This document shows positions 15,560 to 28,600 of a stretch of 64,000 nucleotides of DNA, in pieces. Both the position numbers and the translations under genes were made by a program. Where the stretch lies: assembly GCA_018350325.1 (NCBI GenBank), contig JAEVLN010000007.1, positions 4,135,804-4,199,803 of the forward strand. Reading direction: 5' to 3'. How positions within the stretch are numbered: position 1 is the stretch's first letter; each line of letters opens with the position of its first letter. Below the pieces are notes generated by a model, which was not told where the DNA came from, made no database searches, and was given only the letters and a program-made list of their open reading frames with translations. The DNA is from Globodera rostochiensis. Its lineage: Eukaryota > Nematoda > Chromadorea > Rhabditida > Heteroderidae.

Positions 15560-18500
15560 ATGAGCACCACCAGCACGCACATTCAGCATCATCACCACCA
15601 GCAGCAGCAGCAACAGTTGCGCCAGCAGGCCAGCGACGACGAGGAGAAGTGTCTGCTGACGCCGACCTCGCAGCAAAGCTGCTGCCCGTTCGATGACCAG
15701 GTTTCTGACGGTTTTTGCGCTAATTATTATGGCATTTTTCGATTTGCTGTTTCAAAATGCCAATTAGGCCTAAACGGTCAAAATGCTAACCAGGTCGTTG
15801 TCAGACCGGAGGCATTTCGTCCTGACACGATTGGATATATTTGGTTGAAATGTTGTTCCAACATCTTTCGGATTAAGTTCGGACCAATTTGGTTTATATT
15901 TTGGATAATTTTAAGGGATTTGGTTGTTGTTGTTATTGTTTTTTTTTTGTATACGTAAATTGAGTCGTTCTGTTTTAACGGAGGGGTTTTGGCGCTTTGT
16001 ACATTTTGTTTTTACAAATTTTTTTTGTTGCTGAATATCGCTGCTTTTTGTTTTTTCGCGCGAGTCAAAACGTAAAAAAAATATGTTGTGTCGATTATCA
16101 ACAAAAGCGCCCCCTCCGACCACCCCAAAAAAAAATTCTTTCGTACGGAGGAGGAAAAGCGCAAAGAATTGGCGGACCTGTTGCTGAAAACAGTTGGGGG
16201 CGTTGGGTGCGGACCACCGCTAAAATCCGGTTTTTTTGCATTACTTTTTTTTTTACTCTTTTTTTTGCCCGCCCCCCCCTCGCCCATCCGATTTTTTTTA
16301 CCCGCCCGCCCCCTTTTCTGTCGTCCTCTATCGAGGGCGGAAGTCCGTCATATGAAATGGAATGATTCACCAAAAAACAAAATCCAATTGCATTAAAGCA
16401 ATTCAACGAATGCATTTTCATAAATAATTTAAACGGAAATCGGTGGAACTTTGCTAGCCGTACAAAAAAACTGCTGTAAAAATTCGCAAGAAATTCTACT
16501 CGTTTCAGAACGACAAGCTGGAGATGGTCTTGCCCTGCTCTGCCGCCGTCAGTGGCCTTCTCCCTCAAGCGGAGCTGCTGAATGGCACGGCTGAAGCCGC
16601 CGACTGTTGCTCGGTGGCCGCCGATTATTTCTTCCTCTCTTCCCCGCTGATTTATTCGGAGCCCGCGTTGCCTAGCGCGTTCACCAACGGCACAATGATT
16701 GCCTCATGGGCCCACTCGGACATGGCACTACCTCAGGTTTTTTGGAGGGTTTAAAATTGTTTGGACTCGGAAAAAATTCCACAATTTAAACAAATTTTAC
16801 TAAGAAAATTGGTCATCTTTAGGGAGGCGTTGGTTCTGTGCCAATGCCGTCGTTGAACGACGACGATGACGAGCAACAGAAACAGCAACAACAGCACACC
16901 GGGGTGTCGAAGGAGGACGCTGCCGGCACCGCCTCCAACCGGTTCGGCACGTCGCGTGCCGCCACCCCCAAGTCGTCCTGCTTCTTCTCCTCCGAGAGTC
17001 AGCCGTCCATTGGCACCGGTGCGTCCGTGTACTTGCCGCACAAACAGTCCTTTTCCATCGGCGAAATTCGGGACACGCACATGCAAATCCAGAAACGGTA
17101 TCGGCCTTCCAGGCGACGCCACTACACGGACCCGGTGGACTTTGAAGGTTTGCTGCTGTTTTGTTGTTTTTTTCTTCAAAAATGGCGATAATTCATTTCT
17201 CGATGACCTGTTGCCTTCCCTCGGTGCAATTTCTGGGTTTCTGTTTTCTTTTAATTATAATAATCAAAATCTAAATTTTTTCGATGCCTTTTATGGTATG
17301 TTTTCGGTTGTTGAGCCTATCTCAAAGTTGTTTCATCAAAAAAAAAAGTTTAAAAAATCAATGACACTGCTTTTTCTGCCCAATTTGTAAACATATTCTT
17401 GATTTGGTTTCAAAACATTTCAATTACGCTTTCGCAACGTTGGATTATTCTCTAAAACGGAAATTGTAAATTCATGAATTTTTTTGAAGGCATTCTGAAC
17501 ATTATCGGTGGCTGCAGTTGGTGGCAAATCTGGGTGTACTTGTTGATCAGCCTTCAACAAATTCCGCACGCAATGTTCAATCTCAGCGTTGTGTACATGA
17601 TGTACCAGGTGGGTGATCGATCCAAAGGGGCGTGACTGATCACTTTTGATGGTCAATTCTTTGTTTTATGGCTGTGAGAGTAAGTAGAGTTTCTGAACAC
17701 ATTGGGTGTCATTTGGCATGATTTGTGTATGATTACCGTTGAACACACTGAACTTCTGGTGCTTTTACAATCCTAAAACGCGCGTTGATGAATTTGTTGT
17801 GTTTCTATTTATTCGGCTTAAAGGTGACCGAACCAAACACAAATCTTGTTGAGTTGTGCAGCCGGACCATTGGTGCAAAGTGCCGGGCCTCAACTCCTCC
17901 AACTCGTCCAGTCCGAACGTGTACCAATGGGACGTGGCGGACACACTGCAGGGCTCCGTGGTGTACCCGCGGACGAGGAACAAACAGCGGGACGTGCTCA
18001 ACTTCCACTCGCAGTGCCACTATTATGACCGAGGTTGGTGCTGAGCGCTAGTTGGAGACTCACAGAAAATTGGGTTGTAAATGTTTCGGAATGGAAGAGT
18101 TTGGACGAAATGAGATACGTTTTTTTCAGAAATAAAAAAACTTTTTGTGCAGGTGAGCAGCGTTATGATCAGCTGAGGCGAATGCCACTGGACGAAGCGC
18201 AACGGACATTGAACGACAGTGAGGAGAGTGCGGACATTCGAAAGTGCACGGAATGGTGCGTCCACCTCCTTGAAGAGATTGGGCTAATTGAGCCTGGACA
18301 TATAAATGAAAAAAAAAAATCTAAAAATGGTTGCTCTCAAAATGATGGTGTAAATTTGTTGAACAACACAACAAAATTGCTGCAGGTTCTACGACAAGGA
18401 CGTGATGGGTTCCACCATCGTGACGGAGTGGAACTTGGTGTGCGACGACAACTTCAAGCGTGCGCATGCCCACTTGTTCTACTCGTTCGGCTTCCTGTTC

Positions 18501-21500
18501 GGCTGTCTGCTGGGCGGCTTTGCCTCCGACCGGTTTGGGCGCAAGCCGACCGTGATCGGCTTCGGCATTCTGTCCTCCATGTTCGGCTTGTTGTTGCCCT
18601 ACGCCACCTACTTCCCGATGTTCCTGTTCATTCGCTTCTGTGGCGCGGTGTGCAATGAAGGTGAGGGATTGTTTGATTGATTGGTTAGTGTGTTGCATTG
18701 CAATCTTTTTTTTTTGTTGTGAAAATCCAAAAAAACAGTGCCACGAAAATTAGACAATTCTTAAAAATTATGGCACATTCTTTATTCCTGAGGCTCTAAA
18801 TTTTCAAATTCATTTATTCAGCCGCTGATTTGGCCGCCTACGTTCTCTGCATGGAAATCACGGGTAAGTGCGCGTGTTGTCCTCCTACGCAATGTGTTCT
18901 CAAAATAATACGAATTTTCATAAACAAAAATACGAAAAATAGTTTAGGCACCCGCTATCGTGCAATGGTTGGCAGTTTGCTGCAGGCGCCATGGGCAGTT
19001 GGCTATGCAACGTTGGCACTGATCGCCTACTTTTGCAACTCTTGGCAAAACATCCAGGTATCGTCTATCTATATGTGTCAATATTGTGGTGATCAGACAT
19101 GCTGATCATATATGTTTTTTTAAATAAAAATGATTTGATTAGTCTAAAATGATTCCCTCAACATAAAAGCTGATCACTGCCGCGTTGCACACGCTGAGCA
19201 TTTGCCTGATCTGCGTGCTGCCGGAGAGCCCACGCTGGTTGATCGTCAACAATCGTGTTGACGAGGTGGTGAAAGTGTCACCCATCTTCAAATGTGTGCC
19301 AATCATATTTTTTTTTAATTTTAGGCAGAACGATACATCCGAAAAGCGTGCAGGTACACTGAATGACCCATCTCCTCGCATTCCAGGAATGCAATAAAAA
19401 TTTGTTGTCCCATTTCACAGAGAGCCGCCCTTCCCGTTCAATCTGTTCAAGTTCAACAAAAGTTCGTTGCCATGCGACCTTGAACTGGTTGGTGCTTGTT
19501 TTTGTATTGTCCTCCTCCTTGCGAGCGCACGATTTTACCCCAAATTTGTCATGAAAGATCCCAAAATATTTTTCCCTTCATTAACAATTAGGTGAAGCAT
19601 GCCGAGCAGCGCAAATGGGTCCGACGTGATCAACGTGCTAACATTTTGCATTTGCTCAAATCGCGTGCTTTATGCATGCGCACCGGTGTCATCTGTGTGG
19701 TGTGGATTGCCACTGCGTTGGTCTACTACGGACTGATCATTGGTTTGTGCATTATTTCTTTTTTGTTGTATTTTGATTTTATGAAAATGTTATGCAAATT
19801 TGATTGGAATTTTTGGGATTTTTAGAGAACATTTTTCAACAATTTTTTTTAAAGTTTCGGAATAAAAATTAAACGTTTAAGCGCTGTCCGATCAGTCGGC
19901 GCCCGGTCGTGTGTTGTTCAGCGGCAATTTCTTCCTGAACAACGCGGTGGCGGGTGCCATCGAGTTGCCCACACTGATCTTCTGCGTTTATTTGATGAAG
20001 TAAAGGATTGAGAATGAGCAATTTCCCGCAAAAAAAATTTTGTTGTTTTTTGGCAGGGTGGGAGGTTTAAAAACAATTTAAATATACCTACAGGGTGGGA
20101 GGTTTAAAAACAATAGAGCCCGGAGTTTTGAAAAAGTCGGGATCAGGATTTGGAAATTACCAGGATCAAGATTTACCGGGATCAAAATCCTGGTTTTTCA
20201 GGGTATCCTGATCTTGGTGCTTCGACGAAAATACCAGGATTCCGGATCAGGAGTCCTGGAAAATCCTGTCAGGACTCCTGTCCTATCCGGGCTCTAGATA
20301 TACCTAACTGAAGAATTTTTTTTTAAGATACGGGCGAAAGAGGTCCCAAATTTTCACGCTGGTCGCCGCCGCCATTTTCATTCTGTTGGCCATGGCGTCA
20401 ATGAGTGCAAACCGTTCGATGCTTTCACTTGGACTGATGTTGCTCGCTAAAATCTTCATCCAGGGCGGCTTCAACATTCTCTACATCTTCACCTCCGAGC
20501 TGTACCCGACCGTCATTCGGAACAGGTTGGTTATTTGTTTTTTTTTATTGAAAAATCTTTCCCCATTTTAGTGCCGTCGGGTTCTGTTCCATGGTACGTG
20601 AACTGCTTGAACATTTTTACCCTCCTTTCCCCACCTTTCGACCTCCATCAATAAGTTTTGTGAACAGATTGCGCGGTTTGGCTCCGGCGTCTCCTCATAC
20701 ATTGCCATTTTGTCGGACGTGACGCTGTCCATTGTGCCGATGATCATTTTTGCCACCTTTTCATTGTTTGCGGGTACGCTGGTGATGCTGTTGCCGGAGA
20801 CACGGGATCAGCCGTTGCCCGACACACTCCAGGTGATCAATCGATATGGGTGATCGGTCGGGTGGGGTAAATCGCAATTTTTATGAAAAAAATTTATTTT
20901 TAAATGCGACAAAATTCTATGTACAAAAAATTGTTTTTATTCGCCAGGATGCGGTCACCATTCTGAAGGACACCGAACGGCCTTACCAGTGTCGAGGATT
21001 TGGCTCCAAATTTTTGGGCGGCACCTACTCCGTGTCGGCCACTGAGCTGATGCAACAGCAACAACAGCAGCTGCAGGTGGGGGACGGACGGAAGCGGAAT
21101 ATTTTGTTTAAGTTTTTGCTTTCTGTTGGCATTTACGTAAATTAGAAATTTATTTGGTGATTTTTTTTTTTTGCATAAAGAGTAGTTAGTTTTTGTAAGA
21201 GTTGCATTTTCCCTAAACGAACAGGAAGAGGATGATGATGATGAGAATGGTGGCAGCAAGACACCGCATCATCGTAGTGTTGTTGTGGGTGCGAGCAGTA
21301 CATGTGGATGTGATGAAGCAGATGCTGATGACGATGAGGATGATGATGGTGAGCATTTGCTAAATTTTGTGTTAATTTTGGGCGTGTTCGTGCCCAATCT
21401 CTGAAAAATTTTGCCTTATTATATATGATTTGTTCGTCCTTTAAGGCGGTGATGGGAGCACCGTTGGCACCGGCACCGGTTCGTCCTCTCCGTCACCAGC

Positions 21501-22074
21501 CGTTGCGGGCCAGCGTACGCCTCGGAAACGCTCGGATACCGGTGGCACTGCTGGTGGCATTGAACCGAACTTGCCGAGCATTCCGGAAGAGGACAGTTGC
21601 AGAGAACAAAGGCGGCGGTTGACGACCACAACTACAACGTCTACATCATCATCGGCAGCAGCAGCAGAAGAGGGAGCAGTTCTAGGAGTAGCAACAAACT
21701 CGACGGACGAGACGACGTCGTCACCGTCCGTTTTGCTCTCATCGCTTTCGTCATCATCATCAGCAGCAGCAGCGACGGCGATGGAAGAGGACGAAAATAA
21801 AGGCGACATGAATGATGAGGCTGATGAACAGCAAGCAGTTCGGGATGCTGATGTGCTGCTACCGATTGTTAGAGTGAGGCATCGAGCTGGTCAAGCAGTA
21901 CATGATCAACAACAACAACAGTGCTTGAATTTGCCCACCCAATTCGACACTGCACAAACAAACATGCTGCATGCAACGAAGAAGGTTGATCACCGTTCAA
22001 ATCTGATCCAAAATGATCAGGGCTTGTTCTATGATCCATATCCTCCTGATCTTGCTTCGAATATCAAAATTTAA
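15560..22074 (+). CDS. SLC22-family (organic cation/anion type) MFS transporter
   Basis: Plasma-membrane transporter of the major facilitator superfamily; its substrate cannot be read from sequence. Twenty exons join in phase to about 1081 residues: 15560-15700, 16509-16736, 16823-17147, 17490-17608, 17862-18033, 18153-18255, 18386-18660, 18822-18863, 18948-19057, 19170-19268, 19325-19353, 19421-19487, 19592-19742, 19882-19999, 20328-20525, 20572-20593 (a 22-nt micro-exon), 20668-20832, 20948-21076, 21225-21348, 21446-22074. Family marks: DHWCKVPG in the large extracellular loop, WNLVCDD, MFS motif DRFGRKP (about 411), PESPRWLI (about 523) and SELYPTVIRN. The N-terminal tail (about 230 residues before TM1, His/Gln-rich) and the C-terminal tail (about 290, Asp/Glu- and Ser-rich) are far longer than usual; SLC22 proteins are typically near 550. 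An alternative end is possible: a GTGAGG donor after PIVR spliced to 22090-22122 gives a 10-residue tail. Start chosen as the ATG before STTSTHIQ. Confidence 0.93.
20114..20296. mobile_element. Probable MITE in SLC22 intron 14
   Basis: Terminal inverted repeats TAGAGCCCGGA and TCCGGGCTCTA flank GGATCAGGA/TCCTGATC-type internal repeats. No matching target duplication was found in the flanks. It lies wholly between splice sites. Confidence 0.65.
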
Positions 22075-22122
22075 ATTTATTTCTTGCAGGACGACGTCCC
22101 TCGGGTGGCCGCAAGCATGTAA

Positions 22123-23829
22123 GTCAACAACAAACCCAAAAATTGAATTGGAGAACAACAGCTTCAATTAAACACATTAAAAAGACGAGCCTTGAACTGA
22201 ACCGAGTGCATAATCCATGTATTAGCGAAAATTGGCGACAAAAAATGCTTGAAGAAACTGCTGTTTTTAGTGGTGCTCATTTGTCCCGACTGTTCAATCA
22301 TGGTTGATCAACACGAAGGCCGTTGTGTCCGTGCCGTCCTTAGGTCGATGATCTTGCTTTTGAACTATCGCCCCCCCCCCCCCCCCCCCCCCTCTCTCCC
22401 CCTGGCCAAAGGCGGGGTTTTCACTGACGCACAAAAATGCCACACTGTTTCACTCAGGGCTCTCATTTGTTTCTCATTTAATTGTCGAAGATTGGATCGG
22501 ATCAAATTTGTCTGTTAAAAAACCCCCGTTGATCACAGAGCCTTTTTTTTTGATCACATCCTTCATGACGCATGCTTTCTTGATCAACAATATGCAAACA
22601 AATTTTGCCATGCCCCAAAAAGCTATTCGGAATTCGTTGGGGCTTTTGGATTTCCGATCGATCTTCGTCAATACACCTCCACCTCCACGCATTTGTGCCG
22701 TTTGCATTTGTTTGTTTTTTTTGCTTACACATCTTTCTCAGCGCGGGTATCATTCACGACAATGTCATCCCTTACACACCCACCACCCATTCATCCTCCA
22801 CCATCACATACTCATCATTGGCCTATCCTCCCCCCCCTGTGTTGGCCACACACAGTTTGTGCGTCGTTTAAACCGGATTTTTGTCCTCCTTTCTCCATCC
22901 TTCGCGCAGTTGCTCTGCTGCTTCTGCTTGATTCTGTGTAGGGTCGAGCACCAAAGTCATGCTCTAAAATATTTTTAAAATTTTATCAAATGTAAAAAAG
23001 GTTTAATTTATTTTCATAAAAAATCTTTTTTTTTAATCTAAATTGTTTAATATTAAAATAATAAATTTTATTTGTTTGGCCACATCAATAGATAGATGAT
23101 TGGTTGTAAAGCGGATGTTTAATGACTTGATTTTGGTGTACGTCTCCATATTCATTTGTCTTACATCAAACCGTCCGTCCACATCATTTTATACTCGGAC
23201 ATCTTTCATTCATACATAGAAAACCTCCTCTGTTCAATCATTCATTTAATCGTGTTTTTTTTTTTATATTTAATGTTTTCCTCGTCCACCTTTGGTCAAT
23301 ATTTCTAAGAACAGTTCAAACAAATAACAACAGCATCGATCAGTAAAATCTTTCACTAAAACAAATGTATACCCTGCGCAGAAATTTTTCAAATTCCGAT
23401 TAGAGGTGCTTTATAAACAGCTTGTCACGAAAGAATTATTTAAAATCTAAAAAAATTTTTGGTAATAGTCGCGGATGGTTTGCTGCTGCCCCCCCCCCCC
23501 CTTTAGCCGAATTGGACGAATTATATATCAATCGACTCCATTCTAAGCCTAACGCACGAATCCATAAAAATTTTTGTCGGAAACCACTTTGAAGCAAGTT
23601 ATAAACCCGGGACTGAAGTGGCTTTTTGAGTAGGGACTGTGTTGTCCACTGATTAAAAAATGGGAAAAAGAAAATTAAAATTGAGAATTTAAAGCGGTTT
23701 TTGAATTAAATTTTTGTAAATTAAGGAAAAAAAAACATTTCCTGATAGGGTAAAAGTTAGACAGTAAGGTGAAAATAGTCTCCAAGGTACTGCACACTCG
23801 ACTACGGTGGCCATAGTAGGTGGGGCGAG
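22123..23829. other. Intergenic, SLC22 3' flank
   Basis: Contains a C run at 22371-22391, a CACC-rich stretch near 22770-22840 and AT-rich sequence. No gene seen; the longer reading frames have no recognisable domain or splice context. Confidence 0.6.
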
Positions 23830-24893
23830 ACTCCGGGCTCCGGATACATAAGCCAAATTAGCTTTCATTAAGCCAATTGTTGGTTAAGGAACCGGTTAAG
23901 CCTAACTAAACAAACTTAGTCTACTTACAAATTAAAATTAAAAAAAGCCATGGCGCCCACCTGTCCGCACACATTTTTGCGCCCAAAATCGCACTCCTTG
24001 TCCCGCTCGCAGTTGTGGTCGTCCAAAAAGTGGTCAAGAACATTTTTGGGCGGCGAAATTTGCTGATTGCGCGACTTTGCTAACACCAATCTCCGCTGTT
24101 TGTAACTGTTTTGCGCGCAAATAGATAAAAGGTAATTAAAATGCCATGAAATTATTTGGTGGAGAAAATGCGTAAATTCCTTCCCCTGGCAAAATTGTCC
24201 CTTTTTGAACTTTACCGCTTTTTGTTGTGCAGTGCCGTTTTGATGGTGCCGTAACAGCGGCTGAACACATTTTGGCCCGACGGCACGCGTTTTCGGAACA
24301 GCCGATTGGTGCCGACGAGGGTGGCGAATGCTAACAGAAGCAGTGCGGTGCCGGCAATAAGCACGCTCAGAAATGGCTGATCCGATGGCAGAGGCCACGG
24401 AGCAACGCCTTTTTTGGGAGCGGGTGAATCAGTTTTGAATGGGAGTGATCAGAGCATTTTGAATGGTCATTAAGATTGATCAGAGCATTTTGAATGGTCA
24501 ATAAGATTGCTCAGAGCATTTTAAATGGTGATTAGGATTGGTCAGAGCTTGAAAGGTCATTAAGATTGATCATAGCATAAATCCAATTAACTGATTACAA
24601 CATATAAAGATATCCAATCTGATTGAATTTTAGTTTCATGATCCAATCTGATTGATCAGTTTGGTTTAAATGATTAACCTGACTGATCAAAGCATATGAT
24701 CCAATTTGATTGATCAGTTTAAATGATAAATCTGACGGATCAGAGCATTTCAATTATCCAATCTTACGATCAGAGTATTTAGGATTGGTACAGTAACCTT
24801 GTAGTTTAGGAATTATAACGGTGACGGCGAGAATGATGGCACATTGCTCAGCGGCGAAGTAAAATGCGAAGAAACGTCCAATTTGCGCGGCAC
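23830..24893 (-). pseudogene. Inverted partial copy of SLC15 exons 6-8
   Basis: Minus-strand match to 27703-29070 inside the SLC15 gene: exon 8 copy 23961-24105, exon 7 copy 24216-24408, and exon 6 copy 24798-24893 cut at its 5' end. Exon lengths (145 and 193) and donor sites are the same as in the gene. The coding sequence is nearly unchanged (for example TTCGCC for TATGCC in exon 6). Homology stops abruptly inside exon 6 at TGCCGCGCAAATT, and no other SLC15 exon is present on this strand, so it cannot make a transporter. The minisatellite in its intron has fewer copies than in the gene. Confidence 0.9.
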
Positions 24894-25694
24894 TCCAGTT
24901 CAACCTTACAAATTAGCACAAATTTGAAAATAAAAAAAAACGCAAAAAAAAACGAACGAATATAATTGAGCGCGAAGAGAGCGCTGAGCTTATCCGACCT
25001 CTCCAATTTAACCGCGCACGCATTTAATCCACCCGCCGTTGTTTTTCGTTTTGCGGATAATAATCCCCCCCCCCCCCCCCAACTTTTTTGTGTTGAGCCC
25101 GCCCAATCATTTACTACCGGAAAGGGCGCGAAGGGACGGACCACCGCCGTCATGGCCCAAAAATAATCATAATCACACACCCACGCCTCTCTGATCAGCC
25201 GCGAGCCGCGCACTTTTGAAAATTTCTTCTTGCATTTGTCCACCAAAATATTCCCCCCCCCCCGCCCCCTTTAAATTTAATGTTTTTTTTTGTACAAATT
25301 CAGAAAACATTTCATCATTGGATCCCGGTAGGTAAGCAGCAGAGAGGAGGCTCGCGTCGCCGCCTCGTTCACACACTTACCCTGCAATGAAAATTTTTTA
25401 TTTGGAAAATTTTAAAACGAAAAAATGTCTGCCCAAATGAAAATCATTCATTGAAAAAACGTTATTTGAGTTGTGATCAGACTTTAATGATTAACAAATT
25501 AACATGACAAAAAATTTTTATATTTTTTGACTAAATTTTTTAAAATGTTCCCGGCGGCCTCTCGCCGAACTTACCCAAAAACAAACCACAACACCAACTC
25601 GTTCGTTGTTGTAGACCAACCAGTACGATGATGAAGCATTGGAAAAAAAAGGAATTATAGAAATTAAAAAATTTCTTAAAATTTGCGTAATGAA
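24894..25694. other. Spacer between the inner repeat and the SLC15 start
   Basis: AT-rich with C runs at 25067-25080 and 25253-25263. Several open frames exist on both strands but none shows a domain or good splice context. It probably includes the SLC15 promoter. Confidence 0.55.
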
Positions 25695-28600
25695 ATGGAC
25701 GACGGCCGTGTCAATTCTGTAGGAGGCGGCGACGACGACGACAACGTCACCGCCGCTGTTTCAGCACACGCAAATTCTGTCCAATCGACGCACGGCGCTT
25801 TGGTCAGTTCTGCTCGCTTCCGGTCCGAAGCCCACTCCCCAGCCAAAAATGTCTCGAGTCCCCTCAACGTCTTAGGCTAAGCCTCTAATTTGTAAGCTTG
25901 GTCTAAGCTAAGCTTAGGCGTAGGCTTAAGGCTAACAAACCCCAAGCCAGGGTGGCTTAGGCCTAAGCTAGGCTTAATCTTAGCTTCAGTACGGGACTCT
26001 GAATCGGCACTCAGGGTGGGATTCGGACCGGTAGCCGTTCTGCTGATGCTTTTAAATAGCGCGAACAGAAGAAGACATTGATTGATTGAGTGATCCGGTT
26101 TGAAAGATGGAACTGATCAAATTGACCGATTGATTTGATTCTTTTGAAAGATGGTCTGATCAAATTGACCGATTCAAACCTTGTTCTAGTTAGGGTTCCT
26201 CCCTACCGACGGGGCGGGAATGTCGAGGATCGGGGCTCCGACCCCCCGACCTCGGGTTTAAGACGAAAAGGTCGGGATTGGTAAGGAGCCTTAGTTCAAG
26301 AGTTGGACCCCTTTAAGTCCGAGACTGACCTTTTCTGTTCAAAGGTCGCTGCTGGTGCGCTGCGCAAAGACGGCGTCACGGAATTGGACGCGGCACCTCC
26401 AAAACCGCAACGCGCATTGGCGACGACGACTTCAAGCTGTTCAATGGAGTGTTCGGTGCTTCTCACCATTCAATTCTTTGAACGGCTCTCTTTCTACACA
26501 ATGAAAGGTAAATTGTACTTTTTTAGACATTCTGTCAGCATTTAGGCATTTTGAAACATACATTTAAGCATTTTGGACTAATTTTAAGTTTTTCTGTCAC
26601 AATTATTTGGGCATTTGTCACGTTAAAATATGGAACCTTTTAGGTATATTCCGTCAGGTTTAGGTATTTTGTCACACATTTGCGCATTCTGTCACTTTAG
26701 GCATTCTGTTGCCTTTGTTTGTCGGCACTTTGCACGTGAACGAAGCATCAGCCAAAGCGTTCATCCTTCTCTGCATCGGCGTGACCGTTTTAGCGCCCAT
26801 CGTCGGTGCCGCAATGGCTGATGCCAAAAATGGCAATTACGGGTGGGCAATCTTTTTTATTTAAATTAATGTTTTGAAATTAAATGAACAATTAATTTAT
26901 ATAACCAAGTTAACAAATTTCTAAATTAGGTTATAAATTTAATAATTCATTTTTATAATTAATTAATTTTTTTAAAAATTTAAATTTAAATTTTGTGATT
27001 TGTAAAATCTGGATCTATAAAATTCATCAAGTTAACAATTAAATTAAGTTATAAATTTTAATAATTCATTTTAAGTATTTATTAAATTTTTTAAAAATCT
27101 AAATTTAATTTTGATTTTGGCTCATGGTCTTTAATAAGTAGGGCTCTTGGATTATTAGGCAAAACCCCTTTTTTTTGCATGGGTAGGCTTTGAAGAAAGA
27201 AGCTTTAAAAACAGCCTTGCCTTTTTCAATATCCAAAAAACATAAAAAGTATTCCCGTTGATTTTTTGAAATAACAAAAAATTCAAATTTCGTCAATTGA
27301 TTAGTAAATTGACTTTTGTTTTGAGCGTGCTCGCCTCCATGTTCCCGCTGTATTTCGCCGGCCAACTTTTGTTCACCGTCGGCCCCAACATTCCGGGCTT
27401 ACCGTTTTTGCATCCGTAAATTTAATTTAGAATTTATTTATTTATTTTTTATATTTTGACACATTTTTTTCTCAGTGGTCTGGAGATGTTCGCACTTTTC
27501 TTTTTGGTCTATATGTGCGGTGGCATCCGTGCCGTTCTTGCCGCATACGGTGCCGACCAGGTGAGCTGAGAGATGGCATTTGTCAGCTCTGTTAAGCAAT
27601 AGATCGATCGCTCCCGCCGGCGGATTGACAATTTTCCCACCACAATTCAATCAATAATAATGTTTTAAATCGCCCGACAGATTGTGCCGCCGAATGCCGC
27701 GCAAATTGGACGTTTCTTCGCATTTTACTATGCCGCTGAGCAATGTGCCATCATTCTCGCCGTCACCGTTATAATTCCTAAACTACAAGGTTACTGTACC
27801 GATCCTAAATGCTTTGAGTATGATGGGATAATTGGAAATGCTCCGATCCGTCAGATTTATCATTTAAACTGATCATTCAAATTGGATCATATATGTACTT
27901 TGATCAGTCAGGTTGATCATTTAAACCAAACTGATCAATCAGATTGGATCATGAAACTAAAATTCAATCAGATTGGATATCTTTATATGTTGTAATCAGT
28001 TAAATTGGATTTATGCTATGGTCAATCTTAATGACCATTCAAAATGCTCTGATCAATCTTATTACCATTCAAACGCTCTGATCAATCTTAATAACCATTT
28101 AAAATGCTCTGATCAATCTTAATGACCATTCAAAATGCTCTGATCAATCTTAATGACCATTCAAAATGCTCTGATCAATCTTAATGACCATTCAAAATGC
28201 TCTGATCAATCTTAATAACCATTTAAAATTCTCTGATCAATCTTAATGACCATTCAAAATGCTCTGATCAATCTTAATGACCATTTAAAATGCTCTGATC
28301 AATCTTAATGACCATTTAAAATGCTCTGATCAATCTTAATGACCATTCAAAAGCTCTGATTATCTTAATGACCTTTAAAGCTCTGACCAATCCTAATCAC
28401 CATTTAAAAATGCTCTGAGCAATCTTATTGACCATTCAAAATGCTCTGATCAATCTTAATGACCATTCAAAATGCTCTGATCACTCCCATTCAAAACTGA
28501 TTCACCCGCTCCCAAAAAAGGTGTTGCTCCGTGGCCTCTGCCATCGGATCAGCCATTTCTGAGCGTGCTTATTGCCGGCACCGCACTGCTTCTGTTAGCA

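Noticed and set aside
21441..21809. Minus-strand Ser/Asp/Val-rich frame
   Set aside because: Shadow of the SLC22 C-terminal exon, which is in phase with the upstream exons on the other strand.
24848..25246. Minus-strand 132-codon frame
   Set aside because: Its first half includes the cut SLC15 exon copy read in a different frame and the rest has no recognisable domain.
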